Shown here: positions 16,513-24,957 of the stretch, piece by piece
How the letters are laid out: each line of letters starts with the position of its first letter
How positions within the stretch are numbered: the first letter of the stretch is position 1
NCBI GenBank assembly: GCA_021814005.1
Contig: JAKAJC010000006.1
Coordinates: 1 to 62,437, forward strand
Source of the DNA: Microcaldota archaeon
GTDB lineage: Archaea; Micrarchaeota; Micrarchaeia; Anstonellales; Anstonellaceae
DNA length: 62,437 bases
Direction of reading: 5' to 3'
The notes under the pieces: model-generated
Seen by the model: only the letters and a program-made list of their open reading frames with translations
The model's database searches: none
What the model was told of the DNA's origin: nothing
Translations under genes and position numbers: made by a program

Positions 16513-18390
16513 ATGGCAGCAGAAAAAATCATTGGAATAGACTTGGGCACTTCCAACTCGGCGGCAGCCGTGCTGGAAGGGGGCCGACCGGTAATCATCC
16601 CCTCAGCCGAGGGCGCATCGCTCTACGGCAAGGCATTCCCCTCTTATGTTGCTTTCACAAAAGAGGGCGGCCGCCTTGTGGGCGAGCCGGCGCGCAGGCA
16701 GGCAGTCTCCAATTCGGAAGGCACTGCCTATGCTTTCAAGCGCAAGATGGGCACTGACTACAAATACAAGATGCACGGCCACGAGTACAAGCCGCAGGAG
16801 CTCTCGGCCATGCTTTTGGCAAAAATCAAGGCAGACGCCGAAAGTTTCCTTGGAGTTCCCATCAAAAAGGCGGTCATCACCGTTCCCGCCTACTTCAACG
16901 ACAACCAGAGGCAGGCCACCAAAGATGCCGGCGAAATCGCGGGCATGGAAGTTGTGCGCCTTGTGAACGAGCCCACTGCCGCATCAATGGCCTATGGGCT
17001 CGACAAGGCGGTTGGCGAGCACCGCATTCTTGTGTTCGACTTCGGAGGCGGCACACTGGACGTCACCATAATGGAATTCGGCGGCGGCGTGTTTGAAGTC
17101 AAATCCACTTCAGGCGACACACAGCTGGGCGGCACCGACATGGACAACGCCCTTGTCGACTACCTTGTGGGCATCTTTTTGCACGAGAGCGGCATCAACA
17201 TCCAGAGCGACAAGATGGCCATGCAGCGCGTGCGCGAGGCGGCCGAGAAGGCGAAAATCGAGCTTTCCACCACCCTTGACTCTGAAATCAACCTGCCTTT
17301 TCTTTCTGCAAACAAGGAAGGGCCCAAGCACTTTGTGCACAAACTGACGCGCGCCAAGCTGGAGGAAATCATCGACCCGATTGTGCAGCGCTGCTCCAAG
17401 CCTGTTAAGACCGCGCTTGCCGACGCGAAAATAGACCAGTCGAAAATCGACCGCGTCATTTTGGTTGGAGGGCCTACCCGCATGCCGATTGTTCAGAAAT
17501 TTGTCGAGGGCATGCTGGGCAAGAAAGTGGAGCGCGGAGTGGACCCGATGGAATGCGTCGCTCTTGGCGCCGCAATTCAGGCCGGAGTGCTGGCCGGCGA
17601 AGTGAAAGACGTGCTTTTGCTTGACGTCACGCCGCTTTCCCTTGGCATTGAGACAATGGGGGGTGTGTTCACCAAGCTGATTGAGCGCAACACCACCATT
17701 CCGACCAAAAAATCGCAAATATTTTCCACCGCTGCCGACAACCAGACATCGGTTGAAATCAAGGTGTCTCAGGGCGAGCGCGCCATGGCGGCCGACAATG
17801 TGGAGCTTGGCCGCTTCTCGCTGGTGGGCATTCCGCCCTCGCCGCGCGGCATGCCGCAAATTGAAGTTGCCTTTGACATCGACGCCAACGGCATATTGCA
17901 CGTGACCGCCACAGACAAGGGCACTGGCAAGGAGCAGAAGATGAAAATCGTTGCACCACACAAGATGGACAAGGGCGAGATTGAAAACAAGATGAAGGAT
18001 GCCGAGAAATATGCAGAAGAGGACAAGAAGAAAAAAGAGACGGCAGAAACAATCAATGAGGGCGAGTTTACCTTCTATCAGGGAGAAAAAACGCTCAAGG
18101 AGTTCGGAGACAAAGTTTCGGCTGATGTGAAAAAAGAAATCGAAGAAAAACTTGCTTCGCTCAAATCTACCAACGAAAAGAAGGACGTGCCCGCCATCCG
18201 CTCCGCTCTGGAAGCTTTGAAAGCTTCGCTGCAGAAAATAGGCGAGGAAATATACAAAAAAGGCGGAGAAGGCGCAGGTGCGGGAGAAGGAGCTGGCCAA
18301 AACACTGGCTCATCTTCCGGCGGTTTCCCGGGCTCGGGCGGCAGCGGCTCTAATGACGAGCCGATTGACGCGGAGTTCAAGAAGAAGTAA
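16513..18390 (+). CDS. dnaK: Molecular chaperone DnaK (Hsp70)
   Basis: ATP-dependent Hsp70 chaperone of the cytosol, 625 residues. Nucleotide-binding domain motifs: [18 protein letters not shown] at the start, [30 protein letters not shown] and [14 protein letters not shown]. The linker reads [20 protein letters not shown], and the substrate domain begins with [15 protein letters not shown]. The Gly-rich end with [11 protein letters not shown] matches the tail of bacterial DnaK, supporting the known bacterial origin of archaeal dnaK. The ATG at 16513 follows GAGGTGAGAATT; an in-frame GTG at 16504 lies in the ribosome-binding site. It partners with grpE and dnaJ on both sides. Confidence 0.98.
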   Translation: MAAEKIIGIDLGTSNSAAAVLEGGRPVIIPSAEGASLYGKAFPSYVAFTKEGGRLVGEPARRQAVSNSEGTAYAFKRKMGTDYKYKMHGHEYKPQELSAMLLAKIKADAESFLGVPIKKAVITVPAYFNDNQRQATKDAGEIAGMEVVRLVNEPTAASMAYGLDKAVGEHRILVFDFGGGTLDVTIMEFGGGVFEVKSTSGDTQLGGTDMDNALVDYLVGIFLHESGINIQSDKMAMQRVREAAEKAKIELSTTLDSEINLPFLSANKEGPKHFVHKLTRAKLEEIIDPIVQRCSKPVKTALADAKIDQSKIDRVILVGGPTRMPIVQKFVEGMLGKKVERGVDPMECVALGAAIQAGVLAGEVKDVLLLDVTPLSLGIETMGGVFTKLIERNTTIPTKKSQIFSTAADNQTSVEIKVSQGERAMAADNVELGRFSLVGIPPSPRGMPQIEVAFDIDANGILHVTATDKGTGKEQKMKIVAPHKMDKGEIENKMKDAEKYAEEDKKKKETAETINEGEFTFYQGEKTLKEFGDKVSADVKKEIEEKLASLKSTNEKKDVPAIRSALEALKASLQKIGEEIYKKGGEGAGAGEGAGQNTGSSSGGFPGSGGSGSNDEPIDAEFKKK

Positions 18391-18406
18391 TGCGAGGTCT
18401 GCCTGA

Positions 18407-19573
18407 ATGCCTTCCAAGCGCGACTACTACGAAATTCTGGGCGTCCCCAAAACAGCGTCAGTAGATGAAATCAAGGCCGCCTACAGGAAATTGGCCATGC
18501 AGTTTCACCCCGACCGCAACAAGGAGAGCGGCGCAGAGGAGAAATTCAAGGAAATTTCCGAGGCCTATGCGGCCCTCTCCGACCAAGAGAAGCGAAAAGT
18601 GTATGACCAGTACGGCCACGCCGGCTTTGACCAGCGCTTTTCACAGGAGGACATTTTCCGCGGCGCGGATTTTGCAGACCTTTTCCGCACCATGGGCTTT
18701 TCTTTTGAGGGAATGGATGACGACAGCCCCTTCGGCCCGCTTTTTTCGCAAATGTTCGGCCATGCCGGCCCGCAGAGGGGTTCCAACCTTGCATCTGAAG
18801 TGCGCGTGTCACTAAAAGAGGCGGCAAAAGGCACCACCCGCACCATAGAATTCCGCAGAAACGCGCCCTGCTCCACCTGTGATGGCCTCGGTGCCGCCCC
18901 GGGCGCTGGCTTCAAGAACTGCGCAAAATGCAACGGGCATGGTCAAGTGCAGACAGTGCGCTCTTTGGGCGGGTTTGGCCGCATTTCCACCGTAACTGCC
19001 TGCCCGGCATGCAGGGGAAGGGGGCAGCTGCCTGGAAAAGACTGCAAAGACTGCTCAGGTCTGGGATACCGGCAAAAGGACGAAAAAGTGGAAGTCAAAA
19101 TTCCGGCAGGAATAGAGGACGGCATGCGTTTGCGCATGTCGGGCCTTGGCGAGTCCAGCCAAAGCGGGCCCGGCGATCTGTTTGTGCGCGTGCGCGTGGA
19201 GCAGGATTCGCGCTTTGAGCGCGACGGGGAAAATCTTTACACAGAACTTCCAATCAGCTTTGCCACCGCCGCTCTAGGCGGCACTGTCAGCGCGCCCACT
19301 CTGGACGGAGAGGCCGAAGTCAGCGTGCCTGCTGGCACGCAATCACACACTCTTCTGCGTTTGCGCTCCATGGGCATGCCTGCCCTGCAGGGCAGGGGGC
19401 GGGGAGATTTGCTTGTCCGCGTCATAGTTCAGGTGCCAAAGCCGGGCGATTTGAGCGACGAGCAGAAAGAGATGCTGCGCAAATTTGACGGCAAATCAGC
19501 AGACGGGGCGGAAAACAAATCTTCGGGCGACGAAAAGCATGGCAAAAAACAAAAGAAAAAAGGATGGTTCTGA
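18407..19573 (+). CDS. dnaJ: Co-chaperone DnaJ (Hsp40)
   Basis: Type I J-protein of 388 residues that delivers substrates to DnaK and stimulates its ATPase. J domain at 1-70 with HPDRN; a Phe-rich spacer with little glycine ([19 protein letters not shown]); the zinc-binding region with four CxxCxGxG repeats ([32 protein letters not shown]); then the C-terminal substrate-binding beta domains, with [17 protein letters not shown]. The tail is Lys-rich. It starts 16 bases after dnaK; the next gene starts 3 bases after its stop, so the unit continues. Confidence 0.97.
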   Translation: MPSKRDYYEILGVPKTASVDEIKAAYRKLAMQFHPDRNKESGAEEKFKEISEAYAALSDQEKRKVYDQYGHAGFDQRFSQEDIFRGADFADLFRTMGFSFEGMDDDSPFGPLFSQMFGHAGPQRGSNLASEVRVSLKEAAKGTTRTIEFRRNAPCSTCDGLGAAPGAGFKNCAKCNGHGQVQTVRSLGGFGRISTVTACPACRGRGQLPGKDCKDCSGLGYRQKDEKVEVKIPAGIEDGMRLRMSGLGESSQSGPGDLFVRVRVEQDSRFERDGENLYTELPISFATAALGGTVSAPTLDGEAEVSVPAGTQSHTLLRLRSMGMPALQGRGRGDLLVRVIVQVPKPGDLSDEQKEMLRKFDGKSADGAENKSSGDEKHGKKQKKKGWF

Positions 19574-19576
19574 CTT

Positions 19577-20644
19577 ATGGCCGCCTCAAAACTCAAGCCC
19601 TTAAGCGCATGGATGGCCGAGCGCAACTCCGCCTACTACAAATCAGCCTCCACATCAATTTACGACGACTTTGAAACCTATGCCCAATCACCGAAAGGCC
19701 TGCTCACCTGCGCCAATGCCAACGCATTCCACCAGTGGGCGCTGCTGCATCCGCAGGACAGCTACAATGTGCTTGAAACCGGCGTGGGAGAGGGCGCGTT
19801 TGCTCTCGGTTTCCTGACGGAGCTGGCCGAGGCGGACCGCGAGCACGGCACCCAATTCTCGTCCATGCTGCGCTACACTCTGGCCGATTTCTCCATACCA
19901 ATGCTGGAAAAAGCCAAAACGCGCCTGGCGCGCGAAGGGTTTGGCGGGCAAATAGAAATTCTGGAGTGGGACGCAACCCATCCAACCGAATTTTCAAATT
20001 CATCTTTCGACCTTATCCGCTGCAACGAGCTTTTCTCGGATTTGCCGGCCGACGTTTATGTGCGCTCGGGCGAGGATTTATTCTCAGTCAATTATGATTC
20101 TGATTTGCAGCCGCAGCAGGTGCCCCTGCCGTGGGAGGCGCTAAGCCGCTCTGAAGCAGATTTGGTGCGCGCCCTGCCCGCAGACTACCACTTGCCCATC
20201 AACCGCGCAGCCAAAAACGCCATTCTCTTTCTTTCGCACCATCTGGCGCCCGAAGGCCGCTTTGATATTTTCGACTATGGCTTCTACCGCGCCGAGGATT
20301 TCGTGATTCCGGCCGACATGTGGAACCTCTCGCTTGTGCGCGAATTCAATTCCCAGTGGACTGTGGATTTGAATTTCCTCTACCTGTCCGCATCGCTTGC
20401 AGAAGCCAAATTCAGAACGCGCGTGGAGCCGCAGGCAGAATATGCTGAAATCTACCGCGATGTCTGCTCGCGCCAGCCTGTTTCCAAGAAAAATATGCAA
20501 AAAGAGAAATCAAAAAAAGACGGAAAAGGCGAAAAAGCCAAAAAAGATGGAAAAGCCAAAAATCAGGGGCTTGACTACGACGAAGAATCTGAAGACGGCG
20601 TGGAAGAAGACGATTTCTTCTATCACATGGAAGTGCAGCCCTAA
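19577..20644 (+). CDS. SAM-dependent methyltransferase, possibly MidA/NDUFAF7-like
   Basis: 355 residues. A Rossmann methyltransferase core shows NVLETGVGEGAFALGFL (motif I), RYTLADFSIPMLEKAK (motif II) and SFDLIRCNELFSDLPADVY. The order and the N/E-rich post-motif resemble the MidA (COG1565) group of arginine-modifying methyltransferases; the substrate is unknown. The last ~55 residues are low complexity, first lysine-rich (KKDGKGEKAKKDGK) then acidic (DYDEESEDGVEEDD). It begins 3 bases after dnaJ and so sits at the end of the chaperone operon, suggesting translational coupling. Confidence 0.75.
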   Translation: MAASKLKPLSAWMAERNSAYYKSASTSIYDDFETYAQSPKGLLTCANANAFHQWALLHPQDSYNVLETGVGEGAFALGFLTELAEADREHGTQFSSMLRYTLADFSIPMLEKAKTRLAREGFGGQIEILEWDATHPTEFSNSSFDLIRCNELFSDLPADVYVRSGEDLFSVNYDSDLQPQQVPLPWEALSRSEADLVRALPADYHLPINRAAKNAILFLSHHLAPEGRFDIFDYGFYRAEDFVIPADMWNLSLVREFNSQWTVDLNFLYLSASLAEAKFRTRVEPQAEYAEIYRDVCSRQPVSKKNMQKEKSKKDGKGEKAKKDGKAKNQGLDYDEESEDGVEEDDFFYHMEVQP

Positions 20645-20664
20645 ATTCGGGGTGCATCTAAAAT

Positions 20665-22077
20665 TTAGGCCGCATTGTCTGCGTCATTCAGCGACTGTTT
20701 GATGATGTCAATTGCCCTGTCAAACCCTTTTCCGTGGTTGGGCACAAGAATCATAATATCGAAGAGCGATTTGTCGATGTAGCCGTTGTCCAGCATCTCG
20801 CGGTTCATCCAGCCTATCAGCCCCTCGTGTTTTCCTGCCGTCCAGAATTCGGAGTGCATAAGAAGAATCGGCCTGTGCCTTGTCTCGCCTATCTGCACGC
20901 CCACCGCGTTCTTGAGCATGTTGTTCATGGTGCCGAACCCGCCGGGGAAAATAATGTCTGCGTCAGATTCGCGCAAGATGTGGTTTCGGGTGCAAAGCAG
21001 GCTCATCGGAATATACAGCTGCTGCGCTTCCGGATTTTGCGGCCAGTCGTTCGGGTTCACAAGGCCGACCGACTCAAAGCCGGCATCACTGGCCCCCCGA
21101 TGCGCCGCCTCCATGATGCCGATGTAGCCGTCGCTGTAGATTTTCCAGCTCTGTCCGACAGCCCGGCGGGCCATCTGATATGCAGACTGGTAATATGGAT
21201 GAGTTTTGTCCATCGGCAGGCCGGCGCCAAAGAAGGCAATGACCGGATGCTGCAATTTCTCCATCGACTCGAACGCCTTCTTGAGGTCGTCGGAGAAAAG
21301 GTCTGTCATTTTGAAAACGTCAAGCGGAGCCGGATGGCCGCGCCTGTTATCCAAAATGTCCACCACTTCCGCGTCTGTTTTTGGGAAATACACATACTCT
21401 TTGAGCAGCTGCTGCCCCCAGGCGTTTATCATGCCCGCCTTAATCGGCCCGTCATGAAGCCAGTCGAAAAAGCCCTGCCAGCGCTTTTTGCCGCCCATAA
21501 GAATAATCGGCATTGGCGGAATCTGCCTCAGCTGCATGAGCGTAAGCACCTGAACCAGCTCGTCCAGCGTGCCCAATCCCCCCGGAAAGAGGATGGCGGC
21601 CGAGCTGTTGGCCAGCATGGCAAGCTCGCGCGCTTCCATCGAATTGACAACATAGCCCCTGATTTGGTTCTCGTCGCTGAACCCCTCTGTTCTAGCCAGA
21701 TTCTGAGTCTGCACTCCAAAGACGAGCGAGTCAGGTATTTTGCAGGCTCCTTTGGCGGCCGCTTCCATAAATCCAGAGCCGTATCCCATGACCAATGCAT
21801 ATTTCTTTTTGGCCAGATCATACGCCAGCTCGTCGGCCTGCTCATATTTGCAGGGCCGGTTTTTCGAAGCAAAGGGCAGGTAATCGAAAAAAGTTCTGTC
21901 TGCCTGCCCGTTCGGCTTCACGCGGGCAGAGCCGCCCATGAATATAAGCGCGGTTTTGTCAGACTGCTCCAGCTTGAGCTTCATGCTCAATATGGTGGAC
22001 ATGTCTGTGTTAAACTGGCCCACAATGCGCGTCATATTGTTTTTGTGGCCGTTTCCGTTTTGGACAAGTCCTGTCAA
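20665..22077 (-). CDS. Tandem LOG-domain (lysine-decarboxylase-like Rossmann) protein
   Basis: 470 residues with two LOG-type Rossmann domains in one chain. The first (about 35-240) has MGYGSGFMEAAAKGA and the full LOG motif PGGLGTLDELVQVL. The second (about 285-465) has SDGYIGIMEAAHRGA and a degenerate PGGFGTMNNML, lacking the catalytic Glu. LOG proteins of plants and bacteria release free cytokinin bases from nucleotide monophosphates; related archaeal proteins are nucleosidases of unclear substrate. The start is TTG at 22077 with GGGGAG upstream. An internal duplication with one active and one decayed site is an inference from the motifs. Confidence 0.85.
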   Translation of the reverse strand: MTGLVQNGNGHKNNMTRIVGQFNTDMSTILSMKLKLEQSDKTALIFMGGSARVKPNGQADRTFFDYLPFASKNRPCKYEQADELAYDLAKKKYALVMGYGSGFMEAAAKGACKIPDSLVFGVQTQNLARTEGFSDENQIRGYVVNSMEARELAMLANSSAAILFPGGLGTLDELVQVLTLMQLRQIPPMPIILMGGKKRWQGFFDWLHDGPIKAGMINAWGQQLLKEYVYFPKTDAEVVDILDNRRGHPAPLDVFKMTDLFSDDLKKAFESMEKLQHPVIAFFGAGLPMDKTHPYYQSAYQMARRAVGQSWKIYSDGYIGIMEAAHRGASDAGFESVGLVNPNDWPQNPEAQQLYIPMSLLCTRNHILRESDADIIFPGGFGTMNNMLKNAVGVQIGETRHRPILLMHSEFWTAGKHEGLIGWMNREMLDNGYIDKSLFDIMILVPNHGKGFDRAIDIIKQSLNDADNAA

Positions 22078-22152
22078 AAGTCTCCCCTCTATGGGTTGAT
22101 ATACTAAGGTATGGACGGCTCTCTTTTTATTATGTTATAGTCGGGTAACTTT

Positions 22153-22482
22153 ATGGTAATAACCCGCGCCCGCAAGCTCGCCAGTCTGCCCGGCTGGCCC
22201 TCTCTTTCCCCGTTTGCGCAGGCGGTTTTGGCCGCCACTTACTCTATTCCAAAAGGCCAAACCCGCACCTACAAACAGGTGGCGAAAATGGCAGGTCATC
22301 CAAAAGCTTTTCGCGCAGTCGGCTCTGTTTTGGCCAAAAATCCCTATGCCCCGCTCGTGCCGTGCCACCGCGTAATCAGAAGCGACGGCAGTTTTGGAAA
22401 TTATTCGGGAAAGGGCGGAGCTTTGGGCAAAAAGAAAATGCTTGAAAAAGAAAAACAAAGCAAAAAGAGAAAAAGAGAATAG
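22153..22482 (+). CDS. ogt: Methylated-DNA--protein-cysteine methyltransferase, minimal DNA-binding domain
   Basis: Repairs O6-alkylguanine by transfer to its own cysteine. At 109 residues it consists only of the C-terminal domain: PKGQTRTYKQVAKMAGHPKAFRAVGSVLAKNP is the helix-turn-helix with the arginine finger, and VPCHRVIRSDGSFGNYSG holds the active-site Cys in PCHRV. The active Cys argues for repair rather than an alkyltransferase-like protein, where it is replaced. The Lys/Glu-rich tail (EKEKQSKKRKRE) matches the habit seen elsewhere in this window. Confidence 0.92.
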   Translation: MVITRARKLASLPGWPSLSPFAQAVLAATYSIPKGQTRTYKQVAKMAGHPKAFRAVGSVLAKNPYAPLVPCHRVIRSDGSFGNYSGKGGALGKKKMLEKEKQSKKRKRE

Positions 22483-22502
22483 AAAATTCCAAGATTGAAA
22501 TT

Positions 22503-22676
22503 CTAATTATGGTCCGAGGTTTCATCTGCCAGCACATGGGCCGGCGCCGGAGTCAAGGCGCGGGCCGGCAGCTGTTCTGGGCTGGGCGCCTGCGGCGCGG
22601 GGCCGGCCGTTTCAATTGTTTTTTGGGCTGCATTCTGCTCTGGTTTGGGGGTTTTTGGTTTGCGTGCCATATCCAT
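22503..22676 (-). CDS. Possible small Pro/Ala-rich protein (57 aa)
   Basis: A leftward frame of 57 residues (or 55 from the ATG at 22670) begins MDMARKPKTPKPEQN and is rich in Pro, Ala, Gln and Glu. It would be intrinsically disordered. There is no convincing ribosome-binding site and no family is recognised. It fills most of the 318-base gap between ogt and the peptidase gene; the rest (22677-22800) holds the peptidase promoter only. It could be chance. Confidence 0.3.
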   Translation of the reverse strand: MDMARKPKTPKPEQNAAQKTIETAGPAPQAPSPEQLPARALTPAPAHVLADETSDHN

Positions 22677-22770
22677 CAATTCCGTCCGCTCAACATGAGC
22701 GAGGCAGGAAAAGAATGGAATGGAAAGGCTAAGCTGTCTTGCGAAGGGTAACTTTCCGGTGCCTGCTGCC

Positions 22771-22779
22771 CATTAAAAC
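22771..22779 (+). promoter_or_regulatory. TATA box of the M24 peptidase gene
   Basis: CATTAAAAC is centred ~26 nt upstream of the ATG at 22801, predicting a leaderless mRNA. Confidence 0.5.
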
Positions 22780-22800
22780 ATTGCTCCCATTTGCTCTCTC

Positions 22801-23805
22801 ATGGCTTTCCCGTTTCATGGCTGCTCCTCGCTGCTGCTCTTCTCATCCGATGCCGCCAGCGGGCCGGGTGCGAATTTTCTCTACAATGCGGGAGCTGATG
22901 TGGACAGCTCGGTGCTGCTCTGGACCAAGTCATCCAAAACTCTTCTCACCCCCAAAATGAACGAGAGGCAGGCCCGCGCGCTTTTCAAGGGCCGCGTGGT
23001 TCCAATCGGGCCAGGCCAGCTTGCCCCGACAATAAAACGCCTCGCGCCAAGAGGCAAAATCGGCCTTGACTTCGAATCATTGACAGCGTCGCGCCATCTC
23101 ACTCTTGCAAAACTTTTGGGCGGGCAGAAAAGATTTGTTGATGTGAGCGAAAAGCTGGAGAGCATGCGCTCGGTGAAGAAAAAAGAGGAAATAAGCAGAA
23201 TATGCAAGGCCGTTTCCATCAGCAAAAACATCCTCTCTTCGCTTCATCTCTCCTCCTCCATGACTGAGCTTGATGTTGTGCGCCAGTTGGCCGGAGAATG
23301 CCTCAAGCGCGATGTTTCATTTGCCTACCCTCCCATAGTGGCGGCAGGCGCGGCCAGTGCGCAGCCCCATCACACGCCAGCCGCGCGCCGCCTCGGCCGC
23401 GGCGTGGTGCTGATTGATTTCGGCGTGAAATACAAAAATTACTGCGCCGACCTCTCGCGTTGTTATTTCCTGGGCCCTGCCAAAGAAGAGCGCGCGCGCT
23501 ATGAAGAGGCCAAGAAAGTTTTCCATTCAATCGTGGACAGCATGCCCTCCTGCCGCACGGCCGGCGAGCTGGTGCGCATGGGAGACAAGGAAATGAAAAA
23601 GGCGGGCTGGCCGCAGCTTATCCACGCGCCGGGCCACGGCATAGGCCTTGAGGTGCACGAAGACCCTCATCTATATTCGAAATCAAACGAGCGGCTGCGC
23701 CCCGGCATGGTGATGGCGCTCGAGCCTGCCTTCTACTGCCCGGGCTTTGGCGTGAGATATGAAAACGAAGTGGTGTGGGGAAAGAAAAAAGCAAAAGTGC
23801 TCTAA
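22801..23805 (+). CDS. pepQ: M24 metallopeptidase (Xaa-Pro dipeptidase/aminopeptidase family)
   Basis: 334 residues. A creatinase-like N-terminal domain (to ~115) precedes the pita-bread catalytic domain. Dinuclear metal ligands are visible: Asp in VLIDFGVKYKN, Asp in YCADLSRCYF, His in APGHGIGLEVHEDP, Glu in MALEPAFY and Glu in RYENEVVW. It probably trims Xaa-Pro dipeptides or N-terminal residues next to proline in the cytosol; the exact specificity is not visible. It converges with the next leftward gene, 8 bases between stops, and the T-rich tract that could terminate it lies inside that gene's Lys-rich 3' end. Confidence 0.88.
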   Translation: MAFPFHGCSSLLLFSSDAASGPGANFLYNAGADVDSSVLLWTKSSKTLLTPKMNERQARALFKGRVVPIGPGQLAPTIKRLAPRGKIGLDFESLTASRHLTLAKLLGGQKRFVDVSEKLESMRSVKKKEEISRICKAVSISKNILSSLHLSSSMTELDVVRQLAGECLKRDVSFAYPPIVAAGAASAQPHHTPAARRLGRGVVLIDFGVKYKNYCADLSRCYFLGPAKEERARYEEAKKVFHSIVDSMPSCRTAGELVRMGDKEMKKAGWPQLIHAPGHGIGLEVHEDPHLYSKSNERLRPGMVMALEPAFYCPGFGVRYENEVVWGKKKAKVL

Positions 23806-23813
23806 AAACGCCT

Positions 23814-24944
23814 TTATTTTTTCTCCACAGGCCAGTATTTTTTGCACACTTTCTGCACCAGCGGGTCGTAATAGACAAAAACCCCGACGCCAAGCCATTC
23901 ATCTGTCTTTTTCTTTTGTTCCTGCGCGTTTGTTCCCGCCATATTTCCATTCAGCGGCAGGCCGAACATGCCGGCCGCCTCTATGTCAAGGCCGAAGCAG
24001 CCCCACGTATACCCGCCGGATTTGCGGTGGATGAGAATGCCGCGCTGCCATGCCCTTGAGCTGGTGGATGCCTTTCCTTCCAGCCGCCAGAACAGGCCGC
24101 CGAATTTTTGATTGCGGTCAGCCATGGCAATCACATACAGCCCCTGGCTGCTGGCATGGGATTCGTCAACATTTGAAAGCGAATTCACCCATCCGTCCCT
24201 GTCTGCGTCGCTGGTGATGCCGTGCTCCACCTTTATCGAATCCAGTATGCGCGGATGCGCAGCGTCGCTGAAATCCATTTTATAGAAGCGGGGCTGGCTT
24301 ACGTGAAGATTGAAATCCGCGATAATGAATATGCCTGCCTTGATGTCTCCAGCTTTCACCCCGCGCAGATATTCGCTGTACCCGGCCGCGAACGCCTGTT
24401 CGTTGAGAAAATGCCCCGGCGGCTGGCGCATGGACTGATAAAGCTTGTGCATCCATTCGGGGATGACGACAGACCCTTCCAGCTCCACCATTTTTTCCCC
24501 TTTTGTCTGGGCCGGCACCGCTTTTTTGTCAAGCCCGCCCGCGCGGAACTGGTCGCGCAGCCGTGTCAAATAGGCGCGGTCCTGCTCGGGAACAGTGTAG
24601 CCTTTTTTCCATCTTGCCTGCTCCTCAAGCCCGTCAAGAACCGCCTCAGCCGCCCTCGCCGCGAAGCCGGCCGGGTCGTTGAGAAATTTGTCATACACCT
24701 TGCGCCCCACATAAAGAATGCCGTCCGCGAAGCGGATGCCATCTTGGCCGGCCAGGCTGCCGCCGGCTTTCACAGACACTATGCTTTTGACAAATCCGCT
24801 CTTTTGGCTGCAGAACGGGGAGATGTCCATGCCCTTGAGCGCGAATCCGCGTTTGAGAAGGTCGTAGGCTTCGAGGGCGAAGGACATCTCTTTTTTCTTT
24901 GCGTCCTTGTTCTTGTCGGCCTGCAACATCTTGTAATCTGTCAT
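23814..24944 (-). CDS. L,D-transpeptidase-like (YkuD_2-type) catalytic protein
   Basis: 376 residues from the ATG at 24944, which has GAGGGAACC upstream. The C-terminal half follows the pattern of the YkuD_2 (murein L,D-transpeptidase) group: FIIADFNLHVSQPRFYKMD, SNVDESHASSQGLYVIA, GGLFWRLEG, ILIHRKSGGYTWGCFGLD with His306 and Cys316 as likely catalytic pair. Such enzymes cross-link bacterial peptidoglycan; a micrarchaeote is not expected to have murein, so the target may be a host or neighbour wall, a pseudomurein-like or protein substrate. No clear signal peptide is seen, though longer frames exist upstream. It lies 13 bases after the transglycosylase-like gene on the same strand, which strengthens a wall-modifying theme. 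Confidence 0.72.
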   Translation of the reverse strand: MTDYKMLQADKNKDAKKKEMSFALEAYDLLKRGFALKGMDISPFCSQKSGFVKSIVSVKAGGSLAGQDGIRFADGILYVGRKVYDKFLNDPAGFAARAAEAVLDGLEEQARWKKGYTVPEQDRAYLTRLRDQFRAGGLDKKAVPAQTKGEKMVELEGSVVIPEWMHKLYQSMRQPPGHFLNEQAFAAGYSEYLRGVKAGDIKAGIFIIADFNLHVSQPRFYKMDFSDAAHPRILDSIKVEHGITSDADRDGWVNSLSNVDESHASSQGLYVIAMADRNQKFGGLFWRLEGKASTSSRAWQRGILIHRKSGGYTWGCFGLDIEAAGMFGLPLNGNMAGTNAQEQKKKTDEWLGVGVFVYYDPLVQKVCKKYWPVEKK

Positions 24945-24957
24945 CCGGTTCCCTCTT

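Noticed and set aside
17110-18300. Leftward 396-codon open frame opposite dnaK
   Set aside because: dnaK is unmistakable on the other strand; the antisense frame of dnaK is well known to be spuriously open.
20734-22107. Long rightward open frame opposite the tandem LOG-domain gene
   Set aside because: It mirrors the leftward gene almost exactly, has no family motifs, and is rich in His, Arg and Val as expected for the antisense of GC-rich codons.
22509-22751. Rightward 80-codon frame between ogt and the peptidase
   Set aside because: Composition rich in Arg, Gly, Trp and Cys, no ribosome-binding site; a leftward Pro/Ala-rich frame of better composition covers the same DNA.
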